Below are positions 12,658-24,150 of a stretch of 64,000 bases of DNA, piece by piece. The DNA is from Amborella trichopoda (Eukaryota; Streptophyta; Magnoliopsida; Amborellales; Amborellaceae): NCBI RefSeq assembly GCF_000471905.2, contig NW_006496932.1, positions 2,132,144-2,196,143 of the forward strand. The letters run 5' to 3'. The notes beneath the pieces were generated by a model. That model made no database searches. It was not told the DNA's origin and saw nothing but the letters and a program-made list of their open reading frames with translations. Every line of letters begins with the position of its first letter. The first letter of the stretch is position 1. Both the position numbers and the translations under genes were made by a program.

Positions 12658-13070
12658 CATATCGATCTGATTCAGAATTTGCCAATCCGGATTGGGTATC
12701 TGTTGGGCTGTTTCAGATCCAACTATAAAATGGGATCCAATGGTGTTAAGGTATTTTTATCATTTTCGTTAAAAATGAAGACATTAACATGGCCTCGTGT
12801 ACCTCTATCAGCTACCTCTATCAGCTAGGATCCCAGCGTCACGTGCCCTTAGGGGCACTGCTTCATGCTTCATCATGCTTTTCAAGCACGCAATTGTGTG
12901 TGATATAACGAAGGTTGTTTCACCATGCTTTTACAAGCACGCAATTGTGTGAGGAAGGTTTTATTCATGTTGAATTTCTTTCATTTTTTCGATGTGGGAT
13001 TTGAGCATGATACTTATTGTGATTAAAAGGTAATACAATATAGGCTTTTATTCACGTGAATAATACAAGT

Positions 13071-13143
13071 GGGCCCGTAGTGTAGTTGGTTATCACGTCC
13101 TTCTTACATACTGAAGGTCTTTAGTTTGAACTTGGCTGCACTT
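13071..13143 (+). pseudogene. tRNA-Val(UAC)-like pseudogene or SINE head
   Basis: The sequence follows plant tRNA-Val through the D arm (TAGTGTAGTTGGTTATCAC) and has anticodon TAC at 13105-13107, then CTGAAGGTC and a T arm with GTTTGAA in place of GTTCGAA. The anticodon stem has two mismatches (TCCTT against ACTGA), and the acceptor ends GGGCCCG and TGCACT do not pair. It is a degenerate tRNA copy, or the head of a tRNA-derived SINE whose body I cannot delimit. Confidence 0.6.
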
Positions 13144-14175
13144 GTCTATAGTAAAATAAATGCATTTGAGTTACGATTATTTTAAGTTTAAATTAGTTAT
13201 GTAAAGGTAATGCAATATAGGCTTGGAACATGATTGTTTTTTTTCTCTCTCTCATCTATGAATGCTTATTGTTAAATTTTTTTTTTTTTTTTACTTATGA
13301 ATAAATGGTCTAATTATATTTTTTATTTTTATAACATGGTGGTCTTTAACATAAATTTAGGAATAGTAATTTAAAGATAGGGTTCATACAATGAGGTTAT
13401 TTGAAATCTCCCTCTATTGACAATCTCTTCTACTAAATTTATTTTAGAAACTTAAAATATTAGATTTTTGAAAAATTAAAGTGTTATTTTGAAATTGGTA
13501 TACATTCTAATAATTTCTACATTGATAACCAAATCTTATATTTTATTTATTAATTTTATTTGTATTATAAATTATGTAATGTATTTTTTTTTCTTACAGT
13601 TGTCAATAATATATTTTAAATTAACTGATATTCTAAGATATTTTGGATTTGTTATTATTTATATAGTAAAATAATTATAAAATATAAATAACAATTTCAA
13701 TTTCAGTATATAATTATAGTTATTTAGGTTGTAATAATTTAGGTTTTTTTTAGCGGATTGGGGTTTTTCGCTAATTCAAGATTTTTGCGGCCATTTTTTT
13801 TTATGGATATAATCCATTCTTTATTGTAGTTTATGTATGATAATATATTTTATCAATGATAATTCTATGATTTTTCTTTTGTGTGATGTAAATTTAATAG
13901 TTAACATAAGTTCGTACAGGGAAAGAGCATCTCAATTTTCGCATATTGATGGAAAAAAATGAAAGTTAATAATGCAATACCCTTATTTCTTATTGGATTA
14001 TTGAAAAACAACATTTACAATAATTTTTAATAATTTTTTTATTGTTGAATCCGATCAATTCTTAATCTTTATCGTCGATTCACTGATCCGAATGGGTTTT
14101 TGGGGTGCCCGATTCGGTGCACCGATTTATTTTTTAGACCATTGGCTGCCACCTTACAAGGCACACCTCTAGTTT
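13144..14175. other. AT-rich intergenic DNA, no gene seen
   Basis: Very AT-rich with homopolymer runs. No ORF of note, no recognised repeat family. Confidence 0.6.
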
Positions 14176-14179
14176 TTAC

Positions 14180-14600
14180 CAAAAAGATATAGCTCCAATG
14201 TTGAAAATAGTAGCTTGAAAATTTATGTTCAACCCTAATATTGAAATTTAAAATATTAAAAACAATGTAATCAAGCAAATCCATAAATACTTCAAAATGT
14301 TGAAAATAATAGCTTGAAAATTCATGTTCAACTCTAATTATGAAATTTAAAATGTTAAAAATAGTGTAGATAAAGCAAGTCTATAAATACTTCAAAATCT
14401 TGAAAATAGATGGTCCAACAAACTTGTTACAATATGAGCCATTTTTGGATTTGAAATTCATTTTTTCCATTTATACTATATATGTCGAAGTTGAGATGAT
14501 CAATTGGAAGGTTTTTCAACCTTGGAATACTTGTTTCTATTGTATTTTTGAGGTGCACCTTCCTTTTATATAAGGTTGTAACGTTACATAATTTTTCTCT
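14180..14600 (-). mobile_element. MITE family 1 copy with internal duplication
   Basis: The right part carries GAGGTGCACCTTCC...TATATAAGGTTG, the family terminus, and the CGAAGTTGAGATGATCAATTGG interior. The left part contains a diverged direct duplication of about 110 bp (TGTTGAAAATAGTAGCTTG at about 14197 and 14299). Confidence 0.65.
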
Positions 14601-14619
14601 TATGTACGCGTCAATGATT

Positions 14620-15110
14620 TAAAAATCGTCGATACGGATCAGAATCGCCTGTTGCAGATTGAAAATCGTTGAAGTTGATCCAATTCCCATTATATATTTA
14701 GAGCCGGCTGGGTCATTGCTTAAACCGGCTAACCTGTCCAGCTCTCTGAAGGAACTGGCCGATTCTTCCATTTTTGTCATATAAGAACTACCTATTCAGG
14801 GGGTGACTCGGCCGACCGGCCTCATACTCATTTTGACCATGTTTTTACATTTGCAAAATGCTCGTACGATAATTTATTAGAATTGGGTTCCCTCTTAAAA
14901 TTCTAATTTTGAGATGGGTTTTGGACTTAATATTTTTGGAATATATACTCTAAAATAGAGATCATTATCATGTAAAGAAAGTAAATTTTAACAACTTGAG
15001 AAAATAAGTTTATGAAGAAATTTTTTAGACCATTGGTTTCACCCATTTGGATCCATCTTTAAGATAGATGTTTATGCTTTGGGGTAGTGTATGAACATAT
15101 CCCACGAGGC
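14620..15110. other. Intergenic DNA with GC-richer patch
   Basis: 14690-14830 is a GC-richer patch (GAGCCGGCTGGG, ACCGGCTAACC, GGCCGACCGGCC) like the interior of hAT-type MITEs in this window, but no terminal repeats could be matched. No gene seen. Confidence 0.4.
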
Positions 15111-15120
15111 ATAAAATATA

Positions 15121-15481
15121 AAATAAATGTTTATCTAGGGTGTCATCCTTATAATGTATGAGTAAGGTCCACCTAAAAAACCCAGTAGAAAAAGTTGTTC
15201 CTATGTTGGAAAACGCTCAAATCGATCATCTCAACCTCGAGATTATAGACATTGAAAAATATGATATCTAGTCCTAAAAATAGTTAATCTTCTAACACAT
15301 TATCTGGACTGTCGAAGATTTTCAAGTGTTTATAGATCTGCTTGATCGTTACCATTTCAAAAATTTTGATATAAATAATTGGGGGACAACAATATATTCT
15401 CATATCATCCCAAAGCTTTGCGGCACCGAAATTGCATTTTAGACATAGTTTTTAGGTGCACTTTACTTCAATAGTATAAGG
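15121..15481 (+). mobile_element. MITE family 1 copy
   Basis: It carries TCCACCTAAAAAACCCAGTAG, the GATCATCTCAACCTCGAGAT block, the ACACATTATCTGGACTGTC block and the TTTTAGGTGCACTTTACTTC end. Termini are eroded. Confidence 0.65.
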
Positions 15482-15514
15482 TTGACATTACTTCCATAGT
15501 ATAAAGTTGACATT

Positions 15515-15850
15515 AGGTGAAGAGAGAAGGAAAGGGGAGTATAGAGAGGCTAATAGTGAGTGCGCGAAGAGCCAGAGGGAAGGTAGAGAGAGAAAGGAGA
15601 GAGAGTATGAATGAGGGGAGAAAAAAAGAGAGTTACTCAAAAATATTTTTTTAAGTAAAAAGAGAAATAGAGGGAGGGTAGAGAGAAAAAGGCGAGAGAG
15701 AGACAATAAAGACGGAGATAAAGTACAAATGAGGAGAGATAGAAAGAGAGAGTTGAGAGTGAGAAGAAGAGAGAGTGGGAGGGTAGAGAGAAAGTAAAGA
15801 GGGAGAGAGTACAAATGAGGGGAGAGAGAAAGAGAACTTAAAAAATACTT
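15515..15850. repeat. GA-rich repeat cluster, first block
   Basis: Purine-only stretches built of related units (GAGAGAGTATGAATGAGGGG, GAGGGTAGAGAG) at about 15600, 15715 and 15800. The downstream 15850-15985 segment (TAGATCAAAATTCAACGGTG, then GTGGCATGTTCTTATAA) is repeated at 16680-16760. Serine/leucine-rich reading frames on the minus strand are artefacts of the CT-rich complement. Confidence 0.8.
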
Positions 15851-16284
15851 TTTTATGAAAGAGGAAAAGGGATTTAAATTTCTTTTTTAGATTTAGATCA
15901 AAATTCAACGGTGATTTTTTGAGATATCAAACTACTAGACGTGGCATGTTCTTATAAGATTATTACTCACCAAAGATCCAACAATTAAAATTTGGTTTGT
16001 ACATAATAAAACCCCAATTCTCATACAAAGAGATTTCAAAGAGCCAGGAATTTCTCTTAAAATTTCACATGTATGTAACGAAACCCACCGTGAAAAAGAA
16101 ACCCTAAAGAAAGCATCAAACATGAGAAATTTTCAAACTTAGAGGTACCACTGCCTCTAGATGATACTAATGGTGATGAAAAAAAAAAGGATGAAGATAG
16201 ATCATATTATGAGATATAGGAGTTCGACTTCCAAGGGGGCGGGCAACCAAGCGCCAACAACATGTAATGGGTGTTCTTTGGGAA

Positions 16285-16765
16285 AAGGGGGAGGGAGAGT
16301 ATGAATGAGGGAAGAGAGAGAAGAGAGAGTTGAGAGACTTTTTTTGTTTTCCGCAATTCAGCGGGATGACAATCCTCTATTATTGTTTTTGAAATCGTTA
16401 GTGGTTTTTGAATGTCTTAGGTGAAAATAGAAGCTTAGATTTTAACTAGGGTACAATTAATTCTCCCACCGTCACCCAACCCTATTCTTGGTGAGAGTTA
16501 AGACTTGAGAGCAGGAAGAAGAGAGAGAGGGAGGACAGAGAGAGAGTTGAAAGCAAAAAAAGAGAGTGAGAGGGAGGATAGAGAGAGAAAGTAGAGAGAG
16601 TGTATGAATGAGGGGAGAAAAAAAGAGAAAAATAAAGTTTTTTAAGAAAAAGGGGGAGGGATTCAAATTCCATTTTGATATTTCAATCAAAATACAACGA
16701 TGATCTTTTGGGGTCCTTTGCTACTAGGTGTGGCATATTCCTATAAAATCATTACACTTAAGGAG
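16285..16765. repeat. GA-rich repeat cluster, second block
   Basis: It repeats the unit of the first block (GTATGAATGAGGG at about 16300 and 16600) and its downstream segment, so the two blocks are a diverged direct duplication about 0.8 kb apart. Between them (15990-16285) I see no gene. Confidence 0.75.
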
Positions 16766-17066
16766 TATCAAATGATAACAAAACTATCTAAAAGTACGTG
16801 GGCTAATGGGCCACATTTTAGCCAAGTATCCTACATGAGGACTCTCAAGAGCCAGAAATACTAAAATTTGGAAAGAAAAAGATCGTTCTAAGGCCTAAAT
16901 CTAAGTATCTCACTAATACGGAGATTTACATTAATTGAGATAATGTGTTTTCAAATTCTATTTTTTTTGTGAATTTTTATTATAATGAAAATAGAGTATA
17001 TTTAAAATTGTAGTCAAACAAATAGCTTAAATGGTTTTTAAATATTGTTTCATTATATTACTATAA

Positions 17067-18163
17067 GGGAAATCTTTCTATATTTTCCCTACTGTAGATA
17101 AGTTATATACTTTTTCCCCCATCTAGTCGTCCAATTTAGATCAAATGAACTACTGACCGTTTGATCTAGATCTGATGCATCAAAGTATTTAATGTTTAAT
17201 TTTGAGAAAATATCTCTTTATCCTTTATTTTTAACTTCCATATCTCATGAAACCCAAGAATTGAAAATATTACTTGTAAGCAAAAGGTCCCCATCTTTTC
17301 TATTTTACAACCCCCTGGACCCTTTTGACCATACATTTTTGACTCAAACAAACACTAAAATGACACTCTATTCAAACTCCATCTTTCTCTCTAAAACTCC
17401 ATCCTCTAGCTTTGCTTCTCGATGAGTTTACCAACCAAGGGGTTTAGCTTGAGCTCGAACTCAAGCACACTTTCTCATGTGTGTGAGAGAGATGGAGTTT
17501 TAGAGAGAGAGATGGAGTTTGGATTTTAGAGAGAGATAGAGTTTTAGAGAGAGAGAGATGGAGTTTTGAGAGAAAGAGAAAGACGATGATGTGAGAGAGA
17601 AAGATGGAGTTTGGGTTTTAGAGAGAAATGGAGTTTTGAGAGAGAGACGATGATGTGAGAGAGCGAGAGATAAAGTCCTTTCATAAGTTGTTGAGGTCAA
17701 TAATACATGGTCAAAAGGGTTTAAGGGGTTGGAAAAGATGAAGTCATTTTTCTTACCAGTAATATTTTCAATTTTTGGGTATGATATATATAAGTTAAAA
17801 ATAGGGGATAATAAGATATTTTCCCTTTAATTTTTCTATAAATCATATGAATATGAAATTTGGTACGTATCATCATCTCAATGGGGCGCATCTAAAACAA
17901 ATTTAAAAATTATTCTCGATAAAATAAGTCATTTTATTTTATTAGGAATATTTTCTTATATTTTTGCCAATGAGAGCTTAAGAGAGGAGTGGACACCTAG
18001 AATTTGGTATCAAAATATTTGTACAAAAAATAAAAAATAAAACAATGTAGAGGCATGACATTGTGATTTGATCCATCTTAGCCGTTCATTTAAATCGGGC
18101 GGTTGGATGGATAGCAAGAAGTGTGTAACTTCTATACAGTAGGGGAATACATAAAACTTTCCC
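17067..18163. mobile_element. MULE-A MITE with 9-bp target duplication
   Basis: The ends are GGGAAATCTTTCTATATTTT and the inverted GGGAAAGTTTTATGTATTCC, with inverted-repeat similarity running about 70 bp. It is flanked by perfect TTACTATAA at 17058-17066 and 18164-18172. A 9-bp target duplication with long terminal inverted repeats is the Mutator-superfamily signature. No transposase frame remains. A second element (17204-17825) is inserted in it. A related copy lies at about 62128-62636. Confidence 0.85.
17204..17825. mobile_element. MULE-B MITE nested in MULE-A
   Basis: The 622-bp element has inverted repeats of about 120 bp (left GAGAAAATATCTCTTTATCC, right inverted GGGAAAATATCTTATTATCC). 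It is flanked by perfect TTTAATTTT at 17195-17203 and 17826-17834. The interior is GAGAGATGGAGTTTTAGAG-type repeats arranged as inverted arms. The nesting order is clear: MULE-A landed first. Confidence 0.9.
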
Positions 18164-18535
18164 TTACTATAAAACTTAATGAATTTCAAATTAGAAACTT
18201 ACAAAAATTCAAATTGCATATAGAGTAATTAACCTTTTGAATTATAAATCACATTTTAATTTAATAAATTAAATCATTTTTAAAAAAATATGGTATTTAT
18301 TGCCATATGCATACCTATAAAATATGACCATAAATTATATTCATAAGGATATGCATATGGCAAGTATAGTTATATATTAAAAGACACCTCTTTATAACAA
18401 GGCTTTCATGCACTAAAGGTATAAATAAAGATATGCAAGTCCTTACTCGTTATGTTATAATTTTTGCTTTTAAGCAAATAAATGCACCATTAGGCATTTC
18501 TGGCATTTGACTTGAGTAAGTAGATATAATTAATA

Positions 18536-18790
18536 GGGAAAATATCCTTGTACACAATCTTTTAAAGTTTTATTTACCAAGAGGCCCATAACATTAAGAT
18601 CCTAGATTTTATTTCTTTGAATCTTCTAAACCACCTTTAGCATTTTTAACTCCATCTTTTTAGCCGAAACAAAAAACAAAAACGCCTCATTTTTTTCCAT
18701 TCTAAACCCCACCATTCTCTCTCCCCCATGATTCCTCTAACCTCGTTTACCAAAACCTCCATCTCCTCTGTTTCCCCAAACCCTACTGAT
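18536..18790 (+). mobile_element. Solo left arm of a MULE-B element
   Basis: It begins GGGAAAATATCC and follows the MULE-B arm through a TTTTATTTCTTTGAATCTTCTAA-like stretch to a CTCTCTCCCCC run. No matching right arm was found nearby. 18790-19140 shows nothing else. Confidence 0.5.
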
Positions 18791-19142
18791 TTAATCCACA
18801 ATTGAACAAATTAACACACATTATATTTGGAACCATACATTATGCATCTAATTCCTCACTTAAAAGATCTATTTGGAAGAATCTTTTCGGTCTGAGATTT
18901 TTTGGAGCCACTTAAGAATCATTAGATGATTATTTACCCAAAAAAAAAAAAAGAATATCGGTTTTTTTTACACTAGATCTCACCTTCCAAAAATTGGAGT
19001 GTTTCTTTCTATAGAAGGTTCAGTTCAAGAGTGATATAGGTCTTGTTTGAAAATTAGGCTGACGTTGGGGTTTTACTTGAGGGAGTAAATGCACAATATG
19101 CTCCTGCTATGGTATAAATGTTTTTGGCAGTAACTCAAGTTT

Positions 19143-19185
19143 GTCCCACATCTAGAGTTGTCAATAGTTTGAGATAATATAAAAA
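19143..19185 (+). promoter_or_regulatory. USE and TATA box of the plus-strand U6 gene
   Basis: USE-like GTCCCACATCT occupies 19143-19153 (-66 to -56) and TATAAAAA occupies 19178-19185 (-31 to -24). The roughly 24-bp gap between them is the spacing known to specify RNA polymerase III in plant snRNA genes. Confidence 0.85.
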
Positions 19186-19208
19186 GGCAACCATCGCACA
19201 CTGCCAAT

Positions 19209-19228
19209 GTCTCTTTGGAGACATCTGA

Positions 19229-19260
<32 letters not shown>

Positions 19261-19310
19261 GGCCCCTGCGCAAGGATGACACGCACAAATCGAGAAATGG
19301 TCCAAATTTT
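19209..19310 (+). ncRNA. U6: U6 spliceosomal snRNA
   Basis: The sequence from GACATCTGATAAAATTGG through the ACAGAGA box, AGCATGGCCCCTGCGCAAGG and AATGGTCCAAA matches plant U6, and a T run (19307-19314) follows as Pol III terminator. U6 pairs with U4 and U2 and with 5' splice sites in the spliceosome. The 5' stem-loop reads GTCTCTTTGGAGAC rather than GTCCCTTCGGGGAC; stem changes are paired (C-G to T-A), so the hairpin is kept. With intact upstream elements the gene is probably expressed. Confidence 0.95.
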
Positions 19311-19904
19311 TTTTAACAATTCATAAATATTGAGAAATGTTTTATGTTTTTATGTAAATTTCTATTTTGATCATTTCGCTTTCTATCTTTATAATTTTCC
19401 TAAGAAATTTGTTGAATTTCATCACATCGGTCCAGATTTGTTTCTAATTTTTTGTTTTAACAATTGTGTTGAGGTAAAACATTTCGCATTTTAACAGTTT
19501 ATAAATCTTGAGATACGGTTGAAACCCTTTCTAATAAGTTTTATTTGCTTCCTGACTTTATGTTTCAATAAATTAACAAAGATTTTTTAAAAATATTTTA
19601 GAATAGAAAAGAATTGTGCTTTAACAATTTAATAGAGATTGAGATGTGGTCCAAACTTTTTTGTCAATTTTTGTTTTTATAGTTTATAAAGATGACAAGC
19701 ACAAATTGAGAAATGGTTTAAAGTTGAAGTACTTTTAACATGTTTATAAAAATGAACTTAGTGTCCAAATTTTTCATGAATTTCCTTTTAAAATCAATCG
19801 ATTGAGAAAAATAAAATAAAAGCAACATGTTGAGTTACATCTTTGAGTTAAATTTGAACGACTTTCAAAATTGGGATTTCATAAATGAGGCTACCTTTCA
19901 TAAA

Positions 19905-20275
19905 TTGGGAAAAAATTTATATAAGGTTGCAACCTTATATGTAGAACTACAGATGCACCTCAAAAATCCATCGGAAAAGGTAGTTTTAATGCTGAAAAAC
20001 CCTTTGATTAATCTTCTCGATATCGAGATGTATGACCATGAAAAATAAAAAGATTTTAAGTCTCATAGATAGTGCATTTTACAACATATTATCTACACTA
20101 TCTATTTTCAAGATTTTTCATATGTTTATAGATCTACTTGATTTTAACCATTTTTTACATTTTAAATTTTATAATTAGATATAAAAATAGATTTTGAGAT
20201 AATCCTAAGAACATTTTACATCAAAATTATATACCATGATAAAATTTGAAGGTGCACCTTATCACTACAGCTACA
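19905..20275 (+). mobile_element. MITE family 1 copy
   Basis: The left terminus GGGAAAAAATTTATATAAGG with GTTGCAACCTTATATGTAG is well preserved, followed by GATGCACCTCAAAAATCCAT and the usual interior. The right end carries GAAGGTGCACCTTATCACTA but lacks the outermost repeat. 19320-19900 holds only AT-rich sequence, including weak echoes of the U6 3' part (GAGAAATG.TTTA) that I do not trust. Confidence 0.7.
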
Positions 20276-20299
20276 GATGCAGCCGTATGCCAACCGCAC

Positions 20300-21900
20300 C
20301 CTTCAATGAAAGGCTTTCATGCGCAACGGTAACAAAGTAAAATTACCGTTTGTTAATTATTTTTCCAAAAGACTTCCTACTCCCACGGGAGCATACTATC
20401 CCTCAGGAAAACATATGCCAGGGATACTTTTTAGATCTCAATTTTAAGGAATATAATCTTTACAACTTATAGACTAATTTTAATTTTTTTAAAAATCCCA
20501 AATAAGCTATTTATGTACTAGAAAAAACTAGTGCCTCGAGATTGAATCGAGACCGTCCATTTTTTGAAGAGCTAAATCTAAGTGTCACAAAACTCAAAAT
20601 GGAAATAATCATCTAGTAATTCTTATATGGTTCTCAAATTTTAGAGTAAAAAATATATTTGTAAATAGGTGGTTTTGGCAAAGGAGTAGATGCACTGCGT
20701 GGGATCATTTTTTTTAACTACTCTATTCTTTTTATATACATTTTTATAGTTAATCAACAAATATATAACAATTATTTTATAATTAAGTGTTTTATAAAGT
20801 AATTATTTTATACATTATTTTATTTCTTTACTATATCCATGTTCATATGGTACTACGGAACTTAGAGGTGAACAACAAATTTAGATAAAACAAACCATGC
20901 ACCCATGTTTAAATATCCACTCAATTGTCTTTCCCATATGCAAAATCAAAATTCTCACATGAACGCTCATGTATTTTACTTTTTTTATTGGATTTTCATG
21001 AAGTGTAGGGATTTTGTGCAACGTCCATAAGTAGAATTTATTTATGGTTAAATATTGTATTTGTATTCTTTTTTTTTTTGGGTGCGTCGGGGGGAGAGAG
21101 CCCTTACCCTGATAGGAATTGAGCTTAGGACATAGTGTTGCAAATCATCAAGTACTAACCAATCACGCCCGGGTTCTTTCCCTAATAGTGTGCTTGTATT
21201 CAAGTTATATCAAAGAGATAACCAATATTAGTCGAATGCTGTTTAGTTGGATTCTTTCCAACATAGAGATTTTTCTCATAGAAGATATGTACCATTTGGT
21301 AGCATACTATACACTTGCCCTCCATTTGAGTGCATAGTATACACTTACTCCTTGAGGCAAGAGAGACTTAAGAGGATTTTTTTTTTTTTCTGTTGAGTGC
21401 AGAATTAAGAGGATTTTTTCAACCAAAAGCATGAGATCCACTTTAACCACATGATTGTTTGCAAAAAAGAAAAAAATATAAAAAAACGATGATCTAATCC
21501 AACCATTCAAAAATTGAATGATACCTATTTCATCTTAGGATCTGATTTTTTTTTTTTTGAGGCACATATAGAGTTCGAATTATATTTTGTTCCTTTCTAG
21601 AATTGGTCACGTAGTTGAGGAGGGATCAAGATTTGGGGTTCTCTAGGATTAGGAGTGAATGAGCCATATGTTTCCTATGAGTAATCTTTTGGCTTATTTT
21701 TGTCAAGCGAAAATATAAAGAGAACTTCATTGTGAGCAAGGGGCTACTTTGAAGCCTTTAGGATACCATAGCGGCCACACCTAGTTGATTCCATTGATTT
21801 TCCGTTTTTATTATTGGAATTGTATCTGATTACATTTTTTTAGTAATAATGACTTTGACATCTATGTACAAATGATAAATGGTCTCTTTGTAGATAATCT
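20300..21900. other. AT-rich intergenic DNA, no gene seen
   Basis: No coding region recognised. Homopolymer and AT tracts, plus a short duplication at 21307-21350 (GCATACTATACACTT and GCATAGTATACACTT). Confidence 0.55.
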
Positions 21901-22127
21901 TATATATATATATGGGAAATGATCTTGTATGCTCATGGGCTGACAGCTATAGTGTCAGCCTCAATTTGAGCCGATATGACAGTTACGACTTTATTTCGTA
22001 TTTGAATTTTCATTTTCTTTATACAGATCCAAATCACTTAAAATTTTAGACATACATTCTACTCTTCAAGGCGCACCTAATAAAAATATAAAATAATAAT
22101 TCTTATAGTATAAATTGATCAAAGAGT

Positions 22128-22312
22128 AATGATACTATGAGACCCTTCTACACCCATGTGAGTAGGACCTCAAAGGATCACCATTAAATTTTGACACAGA
22201 TCTCTAGAAAACCCATTCACCCAAATCTCACACTCTTCGAGATGTCTATGTCAAAATTTAATAAATCCTTTGGGGTCCTACTCACATGGGTATGGGAGGG
22301 TCTCATAGTGTC
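22128..22312. mobile_element. Inner foldback MITE, about 185 bp
   Basis: Its two halves are inverted copies: ACTATGAGACCC...CCCATGTGAGTAGGAC at left and the complement at 22275-22310. An inverted, diverged half-copy lies past the gap at 22866-22945. A (TA)n tract at 22314-22348 abuts it. Confidence 0.75.

Positions 22313-22313
<1 letters not shown>

Positions 22314-22348
<35 letters not shown>
22314..22348. repeat. TA microsatellite
   Basis: About 16 TA units directly beside the foldback MITE and just upstream of the assembly gap. Confidence 0.9.
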
Positions 22349-22350
<2 letters not shown>

Positions 22351-22435
22351 GGAGGGTAGTAGTATACTAATATCCGACCCCTACTACGCGTACGACCTAA
22401 CTAACTAAAACTAAACGTAAACTAAGTCCGGACCC

Positions 22436-22821
22436 NNNNNNNNNNNNNNNNNNNNNNNNNNNNNNNNNNNNNNNNNNNNNNNNNNNNNNNNNNNNNNNNN
22501 NNNNNNNNNNNNNNNNNNNNNNNNNNNNNNNNNNNNNNNNNNNNNNNNNNNNNNNNNNNNNNNNNNNNNNNNNNNNNNNNNNNNNNNNNNNNNNNNNNNN
22601 NNNNNNNNNNNNNNNNNNNNNNNNNNNNNNNNNNNNNNNNNNNNNNNNNNNNNNNNNNNNNNNNNNNNNNNNNNNNNNNNNNNNNNNNNNNNNNNNNNNN
22701 NNNNNNNNNNNNNNNNNNNNNNNNNNNNNNNNNNNNNNNNNNNNNNNNNNNNNNNNNNNNNNNNNNNNNNNNNNNNNNNNNNNNNNNNNNNNNNNNNNNN
22801 NNNNNNNNNNNNNNNNNNNNN
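22436..22821. other. Assembly gap (N)
   Basis: 386 N characters. The 70-90 bases on each side (22355-22435 and 22822-22865) are unlike anything around them, rich in ACTAACTAA, GTAGTACGTA and CGCGTACG, and look like unreliable consensus. Confidence 0.98.
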
Positions 22822-23129
22822 TCGTTAACTTACTTTAACGTTACGTAGTACGTATTACTAGTAGTACTAAATTTAGTGGTGATTCCTTTGGAGGTTCCTA
22901 CTCTACGTAGTGGGTGTGGGAGGTCTCATTGTGTCATTTCTCTTGATTAAAATACCCTTGAAAAGTTTTAGGGGTATTATGATCAATTTATATTTTACGA
23001 ATTATTTTTTATATTTTTATTAGATTATATTATTTTTAATAATAGACACTCAAAATTTTAAGTGATTTGAATTTGTATAAAAAAAAATGAAAATTCAAAT
23101 ACAAAATAAGGTCGTGAGAAAAAAAAAAC

Positions 23130-24150
23130 AACCTCTTCTAGTGAAAACTTATGATAGAGTACCTCAAATTTTGATTTGGCGGGTATTAAAAAAAAAAAAA
23201 GTATCCGACCACTACATCTTGGTGAGAGATATATATGATGGAGCACTAACTAATGTAAGAACAACTAGTGGGGAGACAAGTGAGTTTTCAATGAAAATAG
23301 GTCTACATCAAGGGTCAACATTGAGCCCGTACATCTTTATCTTAATTATGGACGGCTAAACTAGGCACCTAGACCCATAACGGTGTCCACACAAAGTTAG
23401 AACTTTGGAAGGATACCCTAGAATTCAAAGGTTTTAAAATTAGCTGAACAAAGACAAAGTATATAGAATGATATACTAATAATTGGAGTAGAGATGACGA
23501 AGTAGTTAAGATTGACGGCCAGGAAATTTAATAAAGACCGCACTTTCGATATCTTGGGTCGACAATCCAGGATAATGGAGAGATTGAGGAAGATGTTGTA
23601 TACAAAATTAGAGGTTGGTAGGTGAAGTGGAGATGTGCAACTCGAATTTTATGTGAATGGCGTATATCAATGAAGCTGAAGGGCGAGTTCTATAGGACAG
23701 CTGTGAGACCAGCTTTGCTCTATAGAGCAGAATATTGAGCGGACAAAAAACAATATACTCATAGAATGAGTGTAGTGGAGATGATGATGTTGAGATAGAT
23801 GAGTGACAAGACAAGCAGGGATAAAATTTGAAATGAATCCATTCAGGAGAATTTAGATGTGGAACCAACAGGCAATAAGATGAGAGATAGTAGACTTAAA
23901 TGGGCTAGACATGTATAGTGCCAAAGAAGTACAACACCGGTTAGGAGGTACGGGTTAGTTCAAGAGAAATGATTGAAAAGGACAAGGAGTAGGCTGAAAA
24001 GTACGTGGCTAAAAATAGTCCGAAAAGATATGAGGACATATGATTTCATTGAGGATATGACTTTTAATACTGCAGAATGGCAAACCAAAACTCATGTGAA
24101 AATTTTGAGAGAAGTATAAAGTGGAAATTTTGCCAAACTTTTTAAAAAGG
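23130..24150 (+). mobile_element. RTE-clade LINE fragment (reverse transcriptase C-terminal half)
   Basis: Translated pieces in several frames match the plant RTE pattern: KTYDRVPQILIWRVL, IYDGALTNVRT, then IGLHQGSTLSPYIF near 23300-23340. Downstream, GSTIQDNGEIEEDV-like and MSVVEMMMLR-like blocks (about 23560-23800) and WARHV and TRSRLKSTWL (about 23900-24020) follow in order. Stops and frame changes break it and the element is 5'-truncated. Confidence 0.8.

Larger units (their letters stand above)
21980..23120. mobile_element. Long palindromic MITE, outer element around the gap
   Basis: Left arm about 21985-22125 and right arm about 22945-23120 are inverted copies: CGTATTTGAATTTTCATTTT and AATCACTTAAAATTTT on the left, their complements on the right. 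The inner element and assembly gap lie between. Ends are not sharp enough to read a target duplication. Confidence 0.65.

Noticed and set aside
15488-16690. Leu/Ser-rich minus-strand ORFs that look like membrane proteins
   Set aside because: They are translations of CT-rich complements of GA repeats.
19620-19780. Extra U6 pseudogene fragments downstream of the U6 gene
   Set aside because: Only short GAGAAATG-like matches in AT-rich DNA; no block long enough to support it.
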